This document shows, piece after piece, positions 16,516-25,155 of a stretch of DNA of 61,176 nt; the stretch's first letter is position 1; every line of letters starts with the position of its first letter. This stretch comes from Lachnospiraceae bacterium (GTDB taxonomy: Bacteria > Bacillota > Clostridia > Lachnospirales > Lachnospiraceae), in NCBI GenBank assembly GCA_030536685.1, contig JAUNPP010000001.1, positions 2,671 to 63,846 of the forward strand, given 5' to 3'. Both the position numbers and the translations under genes were made by a program. Below the pieces are notes generated by a model, which ran no database searches, was not told the origin of the DNA, and saw only the letters and a list, made by a program, of their open reading frames with translations.

Positions 16516-17179
16516 GGATAAAATTGCCCGTTTTCTGGAGCTGGAGCTGGTTCATGAGGGATACGAGGTTGTTAAAAAGTATGATGGGAGAAGCGGACTG
16601 GAGGAAGCGCTTTCAGGGGACTTCTCCCTGATGATTCTTGATATTATGCTGCCGGGGATTAACGGACTGGAGGTTTTGCGCAGACTTCGTAAAACTTCAG
16701 ATCTGCCGGTCATTATGCTGACTGCCCGCGATCAGGTGATGGATAAGGTAAATGGCCTTGACATGGGGGCGGATGATTATATGACAAAGCCCTTTGCTGT
16801 GGAGGAACTGCTGGCCAGGATCCGGCTGGTGCTGAGAAAACGTCAGGCAGCGGGAGAGGAGGCAGCATCGGAGCCGGAGCATATCCATCAGGTGCGCAAT
16901 CTGATCCTGGATGATGCGGCGCATACTGTAAAATACAAAGGAATGGAAATTTCACTGACGAACAAGGAATTTCAGCTGCTGCGGGAACTGATGATCAACC
17001 GCAATATTGTGCTGTCCAGAGAAACAATTCTCAGCAGCGTGTGGGGATATGATTATGTGGGAGAGACAAATGTAGTAGATGTCTACATCCGTTTTCTCAG
17101 ACAGAAGATCGATGATGCAGTGGGTGAGAAGATGATTCTTACCGTGCGTGGCGTGGGGTATGTGATAAAAGATGAGTAA
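16487..17179 (+). CDS. OmpR-family response regulator
   Basis: 230 residues: a receiver domain with the acidic pocket in IVEDEDK, phospho-acceptor Asp in LMILDIMLPG, the conserved Thr in MLTARD and Lys in TKPF, then a C-terminal winged helix (LTNKEFQLLRELMINRNIVLSRETIL...VRGVGYVI). The start is the ATG embedded in the end of the upstream gene. It pairs with the kinase that overlaps its 3' end by 8 bases. Confidence 0.95.
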   Translation: MKKILIVEDEDKIARFLELELVHEGYEVVKKYDGRSGLEEALSGDFSLMILDIMLPGINGLEVLRRLRKTSDLPVIMLTARDQVMDKVNGLDMGADDYMTKPFAVEELLARIRLVLRKRQAAGEEAASEPEHIHQVRNLILDDAAHTVKYKGMEISLTNKEFQLLRELMINRNIVLSRETILSSVWGYDYVGETNVVDVYIRFLRQKIDDAVGEKMILTVRGVGYVIKDE

Positions 17180-18467
17180 ACAAAAGGCAGAACAGTCCGT
17201 GTATACTTCCAATCGTTCCAGCTCTATTGCATGGAAGCTAAATCTGTCCAACCAGTGGAGACGGCTTGGAAATCTGATTTTTTCTGCTGTATTTATTTTG
17301 CTGGTGGTATGCCTGGTGTGGTTTCTGGCAGCTGAACAGATGCTGGTTCCGGAAAATGCAGAAAATATACAGCGGGGCTTTGAGGGTTCATTAGATGGAT
17401 GGAAGTCATTAAAATATGTATTGATCGATGGGGATGGAGTTCGTTATACGGCGCCATTTGGAGAATTTCTGCAGTTTATCCGCCCTCCGTTTTTAATCTG
17501 GGCTGCAATAGAAGTGGTGTGCTGGGCAATTGGTTTTCTGAATGGGGCAGAGTCCTATCGAAAGTACTTAAAGCCAATTGACGAAATTGCACTGGCAGCG
17601 GAGGCAATCTCCAGCAAAAGCATTTCCCCGGAACGATTTTCGGATCTGGAGGAGGCGATTGAACATATTGACGGAAGCTCTCCTGAGAGGATGCTGAATA
17701 CGGGGGATTCGGATCTTCAGGGGCTGGAGGCAGCGATTAACAATATGCTGAAACGGCTTCATAACAGCTATCGGCAGCAGATCCGGTTTGTGGATGATGC
17801 CAGCCATGAGCTTAGAACCCCGATTGCGGTGATCCAGGGATACATCAATATGCTGGATCGATGGGGAAAATCTGATAAAAATATCTTAGATGAATCGATC
17901 AGCGCGATCAAGGTGGAAGCGGAGCATATGAATACGCTGGTGGAACAGCTTCTGTTTCTGGCAAGAGGTGATGCCGGAAGGCAGAAATTTGAGCCGGTAC
18001 AGCTGAACCTGCTGAGTATGATGGAGGAAATTGCAGAAGAATCCCGGATGATCGATGATAAACACCGGTATGAGCTTCAGGTCTCGGAGGCTGTGGAGCT
18101 TTGGGCGGATTATGCGATGTTAAAGCAGTCCGTAAGGATTCTGATCGATAATGCGGCAAAATACAGCAGAGCCGGAAGCAAGATCCGCATGCGGCTTTAT
18201 ACACGGAAAGACAGTAAAAATTTATCAGGCGCACGCCAGGCCTGTATTGAAATTCAGGATAATGGAATTGGTATCGGAAAGGAAGATATGTCGCATATCT
18301 TTGAGCGTCTGTATCGAGGAGATCCGGCCAGAAATTCCAAAACGGGAGGAAGCGGACTCGGGCTTTCCATCGCGCGCTGGATCGTGGAAAAGCACGGCGG
18401 ATTTTTTGAGGTTATCAGTTATGAGGATGTGGGAACAAGGATTACGATTGTACTTCCAATGAAATAA
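17172..18467 (+). CDS. sensor histidine kinase, HisKA type
   Basis: 431 residues. One membrane helix near 35-58 (LIFSAVFILLVVCLVWFLA), a short external loop of about 70 residues, a second helix near 105-120, a linker, then the H box DDASHELRTPIAVIQGYINML and the N, G1 and G2 boxes of the ATPase (DNAAKYSRAG, DNGIGIGKEDM, GGSGLGLSIARWIVEKHGG). The small external domain and the operon with a DUF4342 protein suggest envelope sensing. Cognate kinase of the regulator at 16487. Confidence 0.93.
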   Translation: MSKQKAEQSVYTSNRSSSIAWKLNLSNQWRRLGNLIFSAVFILLVVCLVWFLAAEQMLVPENAENIQRGFEGSLDGWKSLKYVLIDGDGVRYTAPFGEFLQFIRPPFLIWAAIEVVCWAIGFLNGAESYRKYLKPIDEIALAAEAISSKSISPERFSDLEEAIEHIDGSSPERMLNTGDSDLQGLEAAINNMLKRLHNSYRQQIRFVDDASHELRTPIAVIQGYINMLDRWGKSDKNILDESISAIKVEAEHMNTLVEQLLFLARGDAGRQKFEPVQLNLLSMMEEIAEESRMIDDKHRYELQVSEAVELWADYAMLKQSVRILIDNAAKYSRAGSKIRMRLYTRKDSKNLSGARQACIEIQDNGIGIGKEDMSHIFERLYRGDPARNSKTGGSGLGLSIARWIVEKHGGFFEVISYEDVGTRITIVLPMK

Positions 18468-18561
18468 GATAAGATGAGATAAGAGGAGATAAAGTGACAG
18501 ATTTTCGACAGGCTTTTGACAAAATTTCGACAGGTCTGTTTGAAAGAGAGACAGAACAAAG

Positions 18562-18587
18562 CGGCAGTGCAGCAATTTGCACTGCCG
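18562..18587. terminator. hairpin between convergent genes
   Basis: CGGCAGTGCA and its perfect complement with a 6-base loop. The T run is weak on both sides, so termination is likely but not certain. Confidence 0.55.
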
Positions 18588-18601
18588 TAACGGATCATAT
18601 A

Positions 18602-18934
18602 TTATTTTTCGATGATAATGCGAAGGCAGCGGATCAATTTTTCTTTTGTAGCTGCATCGCACTGACGCAGAAGGTGCAGAATTTCTGCATCGAGCTCGTC
18701 AGTTGAATGATCAGAATCCGTGACGCCCGCATGAAGCAGATAATCGACAGATACATTGAGCAGGGTGGCATAATAGGTCAGAACCCGCAAATTCATTTTT
18801 GTACGATTATTTTCGATATTGCTGATAAAAGCAACAGTAGTATTCAGGCTATCGGCAATCTGCTCTTGAGTAATGTTGCTGGCTTTACGCAATTGCTGCA
18901 TACGCTGTCCAACAAGTTTGTAGTTGATTTCCAT
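18602..18934 (-). CDS. XRE-family helix-turn-helix regulator
   Basis: 110 residues. The N-terminal 70 are a Cro/CI-type domain (GQRMQQLRKASNITQEQIADSLNTTVAFISNIENNRTKMNL) followed by a short acidic tail ending LLRQCDAATKEKLIRCLRIIIEK. GGGAGG precedes the ATG. It stands alone, with a long AT-rich space upstream. Target unknown; it is not flanked by prophage or toxin genes. Confidence 0.88.
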   Translation of the reverse strand: MEINYKLVGQRMQQLRKASNITQEQIADSLNTTVAFISNIENNRTKMNLRVLTYYATLLNVSVDYLLHAGVTDSDHSTDELDAEILHLLRQCDAATKEKLIRCLRIIIEK

Positions 18935-19165
18935 TCGAGCCTCCCAGAAATAAGTAATTGATTATAGTATAAAACAAAAATATCATTATTTCCATCAATG
19001 CAGAGTTTATTATATATACTTTTTTGATAAATTATAAGTAAAAATGTCAATAAGTACGAAAGAAATCAGGGGAAAATCCACTTTTTTGGCCGGGTACAAG
19101 GGCAGTTGGACAGGAATGAAATTGTACAACATCTAATCAGTCTGAAAGGAGAGAAACATCAACCG

Positions 19166-19957
19166 ATGGAAAATATCACCGTTCATTTTCTGGAAATAGC
19201 AGGTGCATTTTGCCTGCTGTATTTTATTTTTATTATGATATATGTTGGACTTCGTCCGTCCTTTCACTATGTCTGGCTGGCAGCCGGGATTTTTCTGCGG
19301 GCAGGTGCATGGATACTTGGTCAGAGCAGTCAGAAGGCTCTGCCTTTTTGGGTCTGTCCGGTTTGGCTTACATTTGCTGGGATCATTGGAGCCATGGGAA
19401 TCATGGTGCTGGTCGCTGAAGGATTTATTTTTTCAAAAATGTGGGCTGTTCCGCACAAACCGGTAAAATATGTAATCGTTCTGGGAGCCTGTGTCCGCGG
19501 AACCAGGGTGACACGTTCACTGGCTTATCGCCTGAAAAAGGCAGCTGAATATGCCGAAAAGCATAAAGAATGTATACTGGTCGTTTCCGGCGGCCAGGGA
19601 CCGGGAGAGGATATAACAGAAGCGCTGGCTATGAAGAGATATCTGGAAAGGCTCGGAATGGAAGGCGACAGGATCTTGCTGGAGGAGCGTTCTGTAAATA
19701 CAAGGGAAAATCTGATGTTTTCAAGGGAAATAATTCAGCGCTATGAATCCGGCGCAGGTGAAAGCTGGGACAGCAATCTGAATATCGCCGTCTGTAGCAA
19801 TAATTTCCATATGTACCGCGCGATGGCGCTGGCAAGAGCTGCAGGAAACTGGAAAGTAGAAGGGCTGGCAGCAATGACAGACCCGTTTATGTGGCTGTCA
19901 TTTACTTTAAGAGAAGGCGCCGCTCTGATAAAAGAGCAGATAAGAGGTCATATATAA
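19166..19957 (+). CDS. YdcF/DUF218-family membrane protein
   Basis: 263 residues with three hydrophobic segments in the first 110, then the DUF218 domain: YVIVLGACVRGTRVTRSLAYRL, ILVVSGGQGPGEDITEALAMKRYL and ERSVNTRENLMFS. These are the conserved acidic/Ser/Asn motifs of YdcF and SanA-like proteins. Start chosen at the ATG after AAAGGAGAG; a TTG 60 bases upstream is possible. The family is linked to envelope and cell-wall precursor functions, but the reaction is unknown. It is followed by a long hairpin. Confidence 0.8.
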   Translation: MENITVHFLEIAGAFCLLYFIFIMIYVGLRPSFHYVWLAAGIFLRAGAWILGQSSQKALPFWVCPVWLTFAGIIGAMGIMVLVAEGFIFSKMWAVPHKPVKYVIVLGACVRGTRVTRSLAYRLKKAAEYAEKHKECILVVSGGQGPGEDITEALAMKRYLERLGMEGDRILLEERSVNTRENLMFSREIIQRYESGAGESWDSNLNIAVCSNNFHMYRAMALARAAGNWKVEGLAAMTDPFMWLSFTLREGAALIKEQIRGHI

Positions 19958-19958
19958 A

Positions 19959-20034
19959 ATGATGCCAGGGTCAAAAGGTTAAATGTTTTTTGTGCAAGCA
20001 CAACGGCATTTAGACCTTTTGACCCTGGCATCAT
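19959..20034. repeat. 76-base near-perfect inverted repeat
   Basis: Arms of 27-28 bases (beginning ATGATGCCAGGGTCAAAAGG) with one bulge, plus an inner TTGTGC/GCACAA hairpin. It starts two bases after a stop codon and separates convergent genes. Longer than a normal terminator; probably a dispersed hairpin element that also terminates. Confidence 0.8.
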
Positions 20035-20081
20035 AAATTATTCAGCTGCTCCATTATTTAGTTATTCAGCTATTCAGCTGT

Positions 20082-20438
20082 TCAGTTATTCTGAATCGCA
20101 TCAACGCCACGTTCGCCGGTACGCACACGCAGTACATCACAGATTTCAGACACGAAAACCTTACCATCACCAACAGCGCCTGTTTTCAGAACCCGTTCAG
20201 CTGTTTCCAGAACTTTTTCATAAGGAACCTCAGATACAACTGTCTCCACTTTAATCTTTGGAATCAGCTGAACCTCTGTTTTTACACCACGGTAATAAGT
20301 AACGATCCCTTTCTGGACGCCGCATCCCTGAACATCATAAACCGTCATCCCCTCCACGCCGATGCTGTTAAGCGCATCCTTCAGCTCCTGGAATTTTTCC
20401 TTACGTGTGATAATTTCAATTTTATAAATCTTGCTCAT
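20082..20438 (-). CDS. PII nitrogen regulatory protein
   Basis: 118 residues with the PII fold motifs: KIEIITRKEKFQELKDAL, GMTVYDVQGCG, the T-loop QKGIVTYYRGVKTEVQLIPKIKVE and the C-terminal GDGKVFVSEICDVLRVRTGERG. At the position of the uridylylated Tyr51 of E. coli GlnB the residue is Thr54, so uridylylation there is not possible. No ammonium transporter or nitrogenase gene is adjacent, unlike the usual glnK-amtB pair. It should bind ATP/ADP and 2-oxoglutarate and control a distant partner. AAGGAGG precedes the ATG. Confidence 0.92.
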   Translation of the reverse strand: MSKIYKIEIITRKEKFQELKDALNSIGVEGMTVYDVQGCGVQKGIVTYYRGVKTEVQLIPKIKVETVVSEVPYEKVLETAERVLKTGAVGDGKVFVSEICDVLRVRTGERGVDAIQNN

Positions 20439-20464
20439 TCAGAGACCTCCTTTTTTATAACCCA

Positions 20465-20493
20465 ACTATAATTTATCACCCGATATTTGTCAA
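20465..20493 (-). promoter_or_regulatory. promoter of the PII gene
   Basis: Minus strand TTGACA (20488-20493), 17-base spacer, TATAGT (20465-20470), close to the start codon. Confidence 0.8.
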
Positions 20494-20646
20494 TACAGGC
20501 GGGAACTTCAGGATAAACGCGAGCTTTTTTCCTTTATTTAGCGTTGTTCCCGAACCGTAGTTAAAATGAATAAAAATTGTCAAAATCACGCGTCTGTCTT
20601 CCCACAGCTGTTGGGCATTTCATGACAGTACAAGCTGCAAAAACCA

Positions 20647-20896
20647 GCAAGATGTCTATGATACAAGTCTGCGAGGGGCGTATTGGTGCTTGCACCCCTA
20701 GTGTACTGTATTGCTCACGATTAGTATAAGCCTGCAGGATATTTTTTTATTGGCAAGGCAGCTGAAAGAGGCGATGCGGTGGCATCGTCGATTGAGGCTA
20801 ACGAAGTCCAATGGAAAAATATCCAAGGGATTATGCTAATTGTGAGTGATACAGTACACTTACCCCCGGACAGACTTCGTATCATAGACGGCTTGC
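20647..20896. repeat. 250-base foldback element
   Basis: Outer arms (GCAAG.TGTCTATGATAC at 20647 and its complement ending at 20896), middle arms (AGTGTACTGTAT at 20700 and ATACAGTACACT at 20849), further arms near 20733/20808 and a central GATGC/GCATC hairpin make nearly the whole stretch self-complementary. No protein is encoded. The outer arms and left flank recur at 42135-42215. Confidence 0.8.
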
Positions 20897-20955
20897 GTCC
20901 CCTGGACATTACTACTGTCCGGAAATTCCTGAACAGCAATAACTCCTTCTTTTTA

Positions 20956-20984
20956 TTTACAGATTTCCTCCCTTCATGTATACT
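20956..20984 (+). promoter_or_regulatory. promoter of the SH3 lipoprotein gene
   Basis: TTTACA, 17-base spacer, TATACT; 40 bases before the ATG at 21025. Confidence 0.65.
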
Positions 20985-21024
20985 ATACTTTGGATTACTT
21001 TGGAATCTAACGGAGGTATTATTT

Positions 21025-21585
21025 ATGAAGAAATGGAACATTGCACTGGCGGTTTTTCTGATTGGTGCAGGAACATTAACAGCCTGTTCTGGCAAATCGG
21101 ATACCCTGGCTCCTGAGAAGGCCGAAACAAAGGCTGAATGGGGACTGAATTTTTATGAAAACACTACAGAGAAAGAATCGGAAGAGAGCAAAGCGGAGGA
21201 AAGCAGCTCTGAGAATAGAATTTTAGAGGCAGCAGATGGCGTAATGCTGATGGAGCTTGAGGATATGAAGCTTCAGGCGGCGTCGCCGGTTAACGTACGA
21301 AAAGGCCCTGGTACCAGCTTTGAAAAGCTTGGCGGTCTGGCTGCGGAACAGGAAGTGACGATGACAGGACTTTGCGACAATAACTGGGCGCGGATTTTGT
21401 TTGAGGGAGAAACCGGTTATGTGTCTGCGTCTTATCTGACATCACCGGATGGAAGCGTTTCTCTTTCTGAGTTATTGGAACAGGTAAAAGCAAAAGTGGA
21501 AGAATCTGCGAAAAAGAGCAGTGATGAGGAAACCTCAGAAGCAGAGACTTCAGAGGAGAGCAGTGAGGAAGAATCTTCAGAGTAA
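21025..21585 (+). CDS. SH3-domain lipoprotein, truncated by in-frame stop
   Basis: 186 residues up to the stop. A lipoprotein signal (LIGAGTLTACSGK, lipobox cysteine near residue 23), an acidic Glu/Ser linker, a bacterial SH3 domain (PVNVRKGPGTSFEKLGGLAAEQEVTMTGLCDNNWARILFEGETGYVSASYL in order) and another Glu/Ser-rich tail. The reading frame continues in phase after the TAA for 87 codons with a second SH3 domain, so the ancestral protein was about 274 residues with two SH3 domains. The shorter product would still be anchored and have one domain. GGAGG ribosome site. Likely cell-wall binding. Confidence 0.8.
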   Translation: MKKWNIALAVFLIGAGTLTACSGKSDTLAPEKAETKAEWGLNFYENTTEKESEESKAEESSSENRILEAADGVMLMELEDMKLQAASPVNVRKGPGTSFEKLGGLAAEQEVTMTGLCDNNWARILFEGETGYVSASYLTSPDGSVSLSELLEQVKAKVEESAKKSSDEETSEAETSEESSEEESSE

Positions 21586-21849
21586 GGATCTTCAGAAGAA
21601 GAGTCTTCGGAAAAGGAATCTGAAACCGAGAGCAGCCAGGCGGTTTCCGAAGAGGACCTGGCCTGGGCTACGATTGATGTAAATGTCAGAAAAGGCCCTG
21701 GTGCGAAGTATGAAACACTTGGCGTTTTGAAGCAGAACGACAGCGTTGAGGTTCTTGACAGCAGCGACGTGTGGTGGTGGAAAGTAAAATTTGAAGGAAA
21801 GGAAGCATACATTTCCGTACAGTATCTTACGACTGATAAACCGGAATAA
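21586..21849 (+). pseudogene. separated second SH3 domain of the lipoprotein
   Basis: In phase with the gene at 21025, the codons after the TAA read on as a Glu/Ser linker (GSSEEESSEKESETESS) and then DVNVRKGPGAKYETLGVLKQ and WWWKVKFEGKEAYISVQYL, a second SH3 domain, ending at TAA 21847. No start codon with a ribosome site lies at its head. It is expressed only by readthrough, or the stop is a base error. Confidence 0.75.
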
Positions 21850-21916
21850 AACATTATGCAGAGGTTTCGGAGCAAACCGGAATAAAATATTATGCAGAGG
21901 TTTCGGAGCAAACCGG
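21838..21916 (+). repeat. 36-base tandem repeat, 2.2 units
   Basis: AAACCGGAATAAAACATTATG... starts at 21838, 21874 and (partly) 21910, differing at one base. It spans the stop of the SH3 reading frame. Confidence 0.85.
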
Positions 21917-21970
21917 TACACAGATAAATTGATATGCAGATAAAACGCTGCAAGGAAAGTGAGGAGAACG

Positions 21971-22981
21971 ATGGAATATACAATTCTTGGAAAAACAGGA
22001 TTAAAAATTTCCAGATTGGGATTCGGAGGGATTCCGATCCAGAAAATTGATGCAGAAGGAACAAGAAAGCTGGTTGAACAGATGGTTCAGTCAGGCGTTA
22101 ATTTTATTGATACGGCAAGAGCTTACACTGTGAGTGAAGAATATCTGGGCAAGGCGCTGAAGGGCTTTCGGGATAAATTTGTGCTGGCTACCAAATGCCG
22201 TGCGGAGTCAAAGAAACAGTTTGCAGAGGCAATCGATACCAGCCTGAAAATGCTGCAGACAGATTACATTGATCTGTATCAGTTCCATAATCCTTCTATG
22301 GAGGTTTTTGATTCGATTGTTGCGCCCGGCGGCGCCCTGGAAGCGATGCTGGAAGCGAAGGAAGCGGGAAAAATCGGACATATCGGAATCACAGCGCATT
22401 CTGTGGAGGTTTTCCGCCGTGCGCTTGAGACAGATTGGGTGGAGACGGTTATGTTCCCCTACAATATCGTGGAATCTCAGGGAGCTGATCTGATTGCAGC
22501 CTGCAAAGAAAAAAATATTGGTTTTATTACAATGAAGCCGATGGCGGGCGGTGCGATTGAGGATACAAACCTGGCTCTTCGTTATGTATTATCAAATCCT
22601 GCCGTTACAGTTGCAATTCCCGGTATGGCCGAGGTGGAGGAGCTTGAGAAGAATATTGCGGCAAGCAGCAATACAGCTCCTTTAAGCGAGGAGGAATTAA
22701 AGGCATGTGAACAGGTGCGCGCACAGCTGGGCAATGATTTCTGCCGCCGCTGCAACTACTGTGCACCCTGTACAGCAGGAATCAATATTCCCAGTGCATT
22801 TTTATTTGCCGGTTATCTGAACCGATACGGCCTTGCGGACTGGGCAAAGGACCGCTACAACGCAATGCCGGTGAAAGCTGATGCCTGTGTGGATTGTGGA
22901 GAATGTGAACCCAGATGTCCTTATCATCTGCCGATTCGCAAAAAATTAAAGGAAGTGGCAGCTGCGTTTGCAGCCAGATAA
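21971..22981 (+). CDS. aldo/keto reductase with [4Fe-4S] C-terminal domain
   Basis: 336 residues. The barrel carries the catalytic Asp and Tyr in FIDTARAYTVSEEY, Lys in LATKCR and His in YQFHNPS. The C-terminal 80 residues have CRRCNYCAPC and CVDCGECEPRCPYHLPI, the iron-sulfur tail found in anaerobe-specific aldo/keto reductases. The start is the ATG after GTGAGGAGA. Substrate unknown; electron flow through the clusters is possible. The next gene follows after 15 bases. Confidence 0.9.
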   Translation: MEYTILGKTGLKISRLGFGGIPIQKIDAEGTRKLVEQMVQSGVNFIDTARAYTVSEEYLGKALKGFRDKFVLATKCRAESKKQFAEAIDTSLKMLQTDYIDLYQFHNPSMEVFDSIVAPGGALEAMLEAKEAGKIGHIGITAHSVEVFRRALETDWVETVMFPYNIVESQGADLIAACKEKNIGFITMKPMAGGAIEDTNLALRYVLSNPAVTVAIPGMAEVEELEKNIAASSNTAPLSEEELKACEQVRAQLGNDFCRRCNYCAPCTAGINIPSAFLFAGYLNRYGLADWAKDRYNAMPVKADACVDCGECEPRCPYHLPIRKKLKEVAAAFAAR

Positions 22982-22996
22982 AACGGAGGTACGCTA

Positions 22997-23791
22997 ATGC
23001 CTGCTATTTATGCACATTACAGTTTTGGAAAAATGGTTTACAGGCAGCTGCCTGTTTCTTTGCGGGATGTTGTCAGGAATTATAAAAAAGAGTATATTGC
23101 AGGTCTTCAGGGCCCTGATTTCCTGTTCTTTTTTAATCCGGTGGTAAAAAACCGTTATGGCCGGCTGGCAGATGAAATCCATGCGGAAAATGCTTCCGTA
23201 TTTCTGGAAAGGGCAGCCAAGATCCTTGGCGTGACGGGGATTGATTCACCGGAAGGCGCTTATATTATGGGATTTATCTGTCATTTTATGCTGGATTCCT
23301 CCTGCCATGGATTTGTGGACAGGATGGCAGGGGAAACAGGAATCTCTCATATGGAGCAGGAGACGGAATTTGACCGCCATATGCTTACGCAGGCGGGGCA
23401 TGATGCCCTCAGTTTTCCGCTTCACAGGCTGGTAGATGATTCGCAGGAGCTGGCAGAAACGATTTCTGTTTTCTACAAAGGGGTTTCGACATTTGCCGTG
23501 CGTGTCAGTCATGAGAGGATGCGCCGTATTAAGCAGATTTTGAGAGCGCCGGGGGCGGGGAAGCGTTACATGCTGACTTTCCTGCTTGGACTTGTGTTCG
23601 GACGGGATTCGGAATACGTTTCAGCTGTTATGAAGACACATGCAAACCCTGATTGTGAGGAAATCTGCAGCGGACTGGATCTTCGGCTTCATCAGGCGGT
23701 TCCTGAATGTGTGCGGGAAATAGAACTGTTTGTGGAAGCAATCATGAATGATGCTGCACTTTCAAAGCGTTTTGAAAGAAATTTCTCATAA
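22997..23791 (+). CDS. zinc-dependent phospholipase C-like protein
   Basis: 264 residues of the Zn_dep_PLPC family. The metal ligands appear in order: the N-terminal HYSFGK, GPDFLFF, EIHAENASVF, then CHFMLDSSCHGF and the ExxxHxxE-like ETEFDRHML. There is no signal peptide, so it is probably cytoplasmic, unlike the secreted toxins of the family; a housekeeping lipid or phosphoester hydrolase is more likely. AACGGAGG precedes the ATG and it is cotranscribed with the aldo/keto reductase. Confidence 0.82.
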   Translation: MPAIYAHYSFGKMVYRQLPVSLRDVVRNYKKEYIAGLQGPDFLFFFNPVVKNRYGRLADEIHAENASVFLERAAKILGVTGIDSPEGAYIMGFICHFMLDSSCHGFVDRMAGETGISHMEQETEFDRHMLTQAGHDALSFPLHRLVDDSQELAETISVFYKGVSTFAVRVSHERMRRIKQILRAPGAGKRYMLTFLLGLVFGRDSEYVSAVMKTHANPDCEEICSGLDLRLHQAVPECVREIELFVEAIMNDAALSKRFERNFS

Positions 23792-23895
23792 AATCCTCAT
23801 GATGACCTGAAAAAAGAGACTGTGTAAAAGAAAATCCCTCACTGCTTTTTATACCGCTTTCTGGCTAAGGCGTGGGGATTTCATGGAGAACAATT

Positions 23896-25155
23896 ATGAA
23901 TCAGGAAAAAAATAATATGAAACTTACGAAACTGGAATTAAGCTGGGTACTGTATGATGTAGGAAATTCAGCATTTACGCTGCTGGTATCTACGATCCTT
24001 CCGATTTATTTTAACGCGCTGGCGGATGAGGCAGGCGTATCCAGCACGGATTATCTGGCCTGGTGGGGGTATGCGGCTTCCATAGCGACTCTTCTGGTGG
24101 CGTTTATCGGGCCGGTTTTCGGAACGTTTTCAGATCAGAAAGGAAAGAAAAAACCGGTATTTATCATTGCGCTGCTGGTTGGCGCTGCGGGCTGTGCCTC
24201 TCTTGCATTTTCCGGCTCATGGATTGTATTTCTGGTGATCTTTATTATAGCCAAAACGGGGTATTCTTCCAGTCTGGTATTTTATGATTCCATGCTGACG
24301 GATGTAACCTCGCCGGAAAGGATGGACAACGTTTCATCCAAGGGCTATGCATGGGGTTATATCGGAAGCTGTATTCCGTTTGTGATCAGTCTGGTTTTTG
24401 TGCTGATGCAGGAGTCTCTTGGAATCTCCATGAAAATGGCGATCATGATTGCATTGTTTATTAATACGGGCTGGTGGCTTCTGATGTCTGTGCCTCTTTT
24501 GAAAAATTACAGACAGATCTATTATGTGGAAGCCGGGGAAACGAATCAGATCGCGGCGACATTCAGACGTCTGGGACAGACTTTTAAAGAGTTAAAAAAA
24601 CATAAAAATATATTTGTTTTCCTGCTGGCATTCTTTTTCTATATTGATGGCGTGTACACGATCATTGAGATGGCAACGGCGTATGGTCAGTCTCTGGGCC
24701 TTGATACGACAGGACTTTTGCTGGCGCTGCTTCTGACGCAGATCGTAGCGTTTCCGTTTGCTCTGCTATTTGGCCGCCTGGCAGCGCGGATTGACAATAC
24801 AAAGCTGATCAAGGTCTGTATTCTGGCCTATTTCTGTATCGCTGTTTTTGCAATCCAGCTGGATAAGCAGTGGGAGTTCTGGCTTCTGGCCGTTGCGGTC
24901 GGAATGTTCCAGGGTGCAATTCAGGCATTATCCCGTTCCTACTTTGCAAGGATCATTCCGCCGGAAAAATCAGGAGAATTTTTCGGGATTTTTGATATCT
25001 GCGGAAAAGGAGCTTCTTTTATGGGAACGGCTTTAATGGCTGCGATGACTCAGATCACAGACAATGCCAGCGCCGGTGTGGGGATCCTCAGCGTAATGTT
25101 TATTATCGGATTCCTGCTTTTTGGAAAAGCAGCAGCTTTAAACAGGGAAAGATAA
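23896..25155 (+). CDS. MFS transporter, UMF1/Atg22-like
   Basis: 419 residues, twelve membrane segments. The N-terminal WVLYDVGNSAFTLLVSTILPIYF is the typical opening of the UMF1 family, and FGTFSDQKGKKKP is its loop signature. The start is the ATG nine bases after GGAG. A stem (GAAAATCCC near 23829 with GGGGATTTC near 23875) lies just before the ribosome site and could influence translation. Substrate unknown; relatives are proposed to export amino acids. Confidence 0.85.
   Translation: MNQEKNNMKLTKLELSWVLYDVGNSAFTLLVSTILPIYFNALADEAGVSSTDYLAWWGYAASIATLLVAFIGPVFGTFSDQKGKKKPVFIIALLVGAAGCASLAFSGSWIVFLVIFIIAKTGYSSSLVFYDSMLTDVTSPERMDNVSSKGYAWGYIGSCIPFVISLVFVLMQESLGISMKMAIMIALFINTGWWLLMSVPLLKNYRQIYYVEAGETNQIAATFRRLGQTFKELKKHKNIFVFLLAFFFYIDGVYTIIEMATAYGQSLGLDTTGLLLALLLTQIVAFPFALLFGRLAARIDNTKLIKVCILAYFCIAVFAIQLDKQWEFWLLAVAVGMFQGAIQALSRSYFARIIPPEKSGEFFGIFDICGKGASFMGTALMAAMTQITDNASAGVGILSVMFIIGFLLFGKAAALNRER

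Noticed and set aside
20721..21095. Minus-strand 124-codon open frame
   Set aside because: It overlaps the foldback and the lipoprotein signal region, has no ribosome site and no recognisable protein features.
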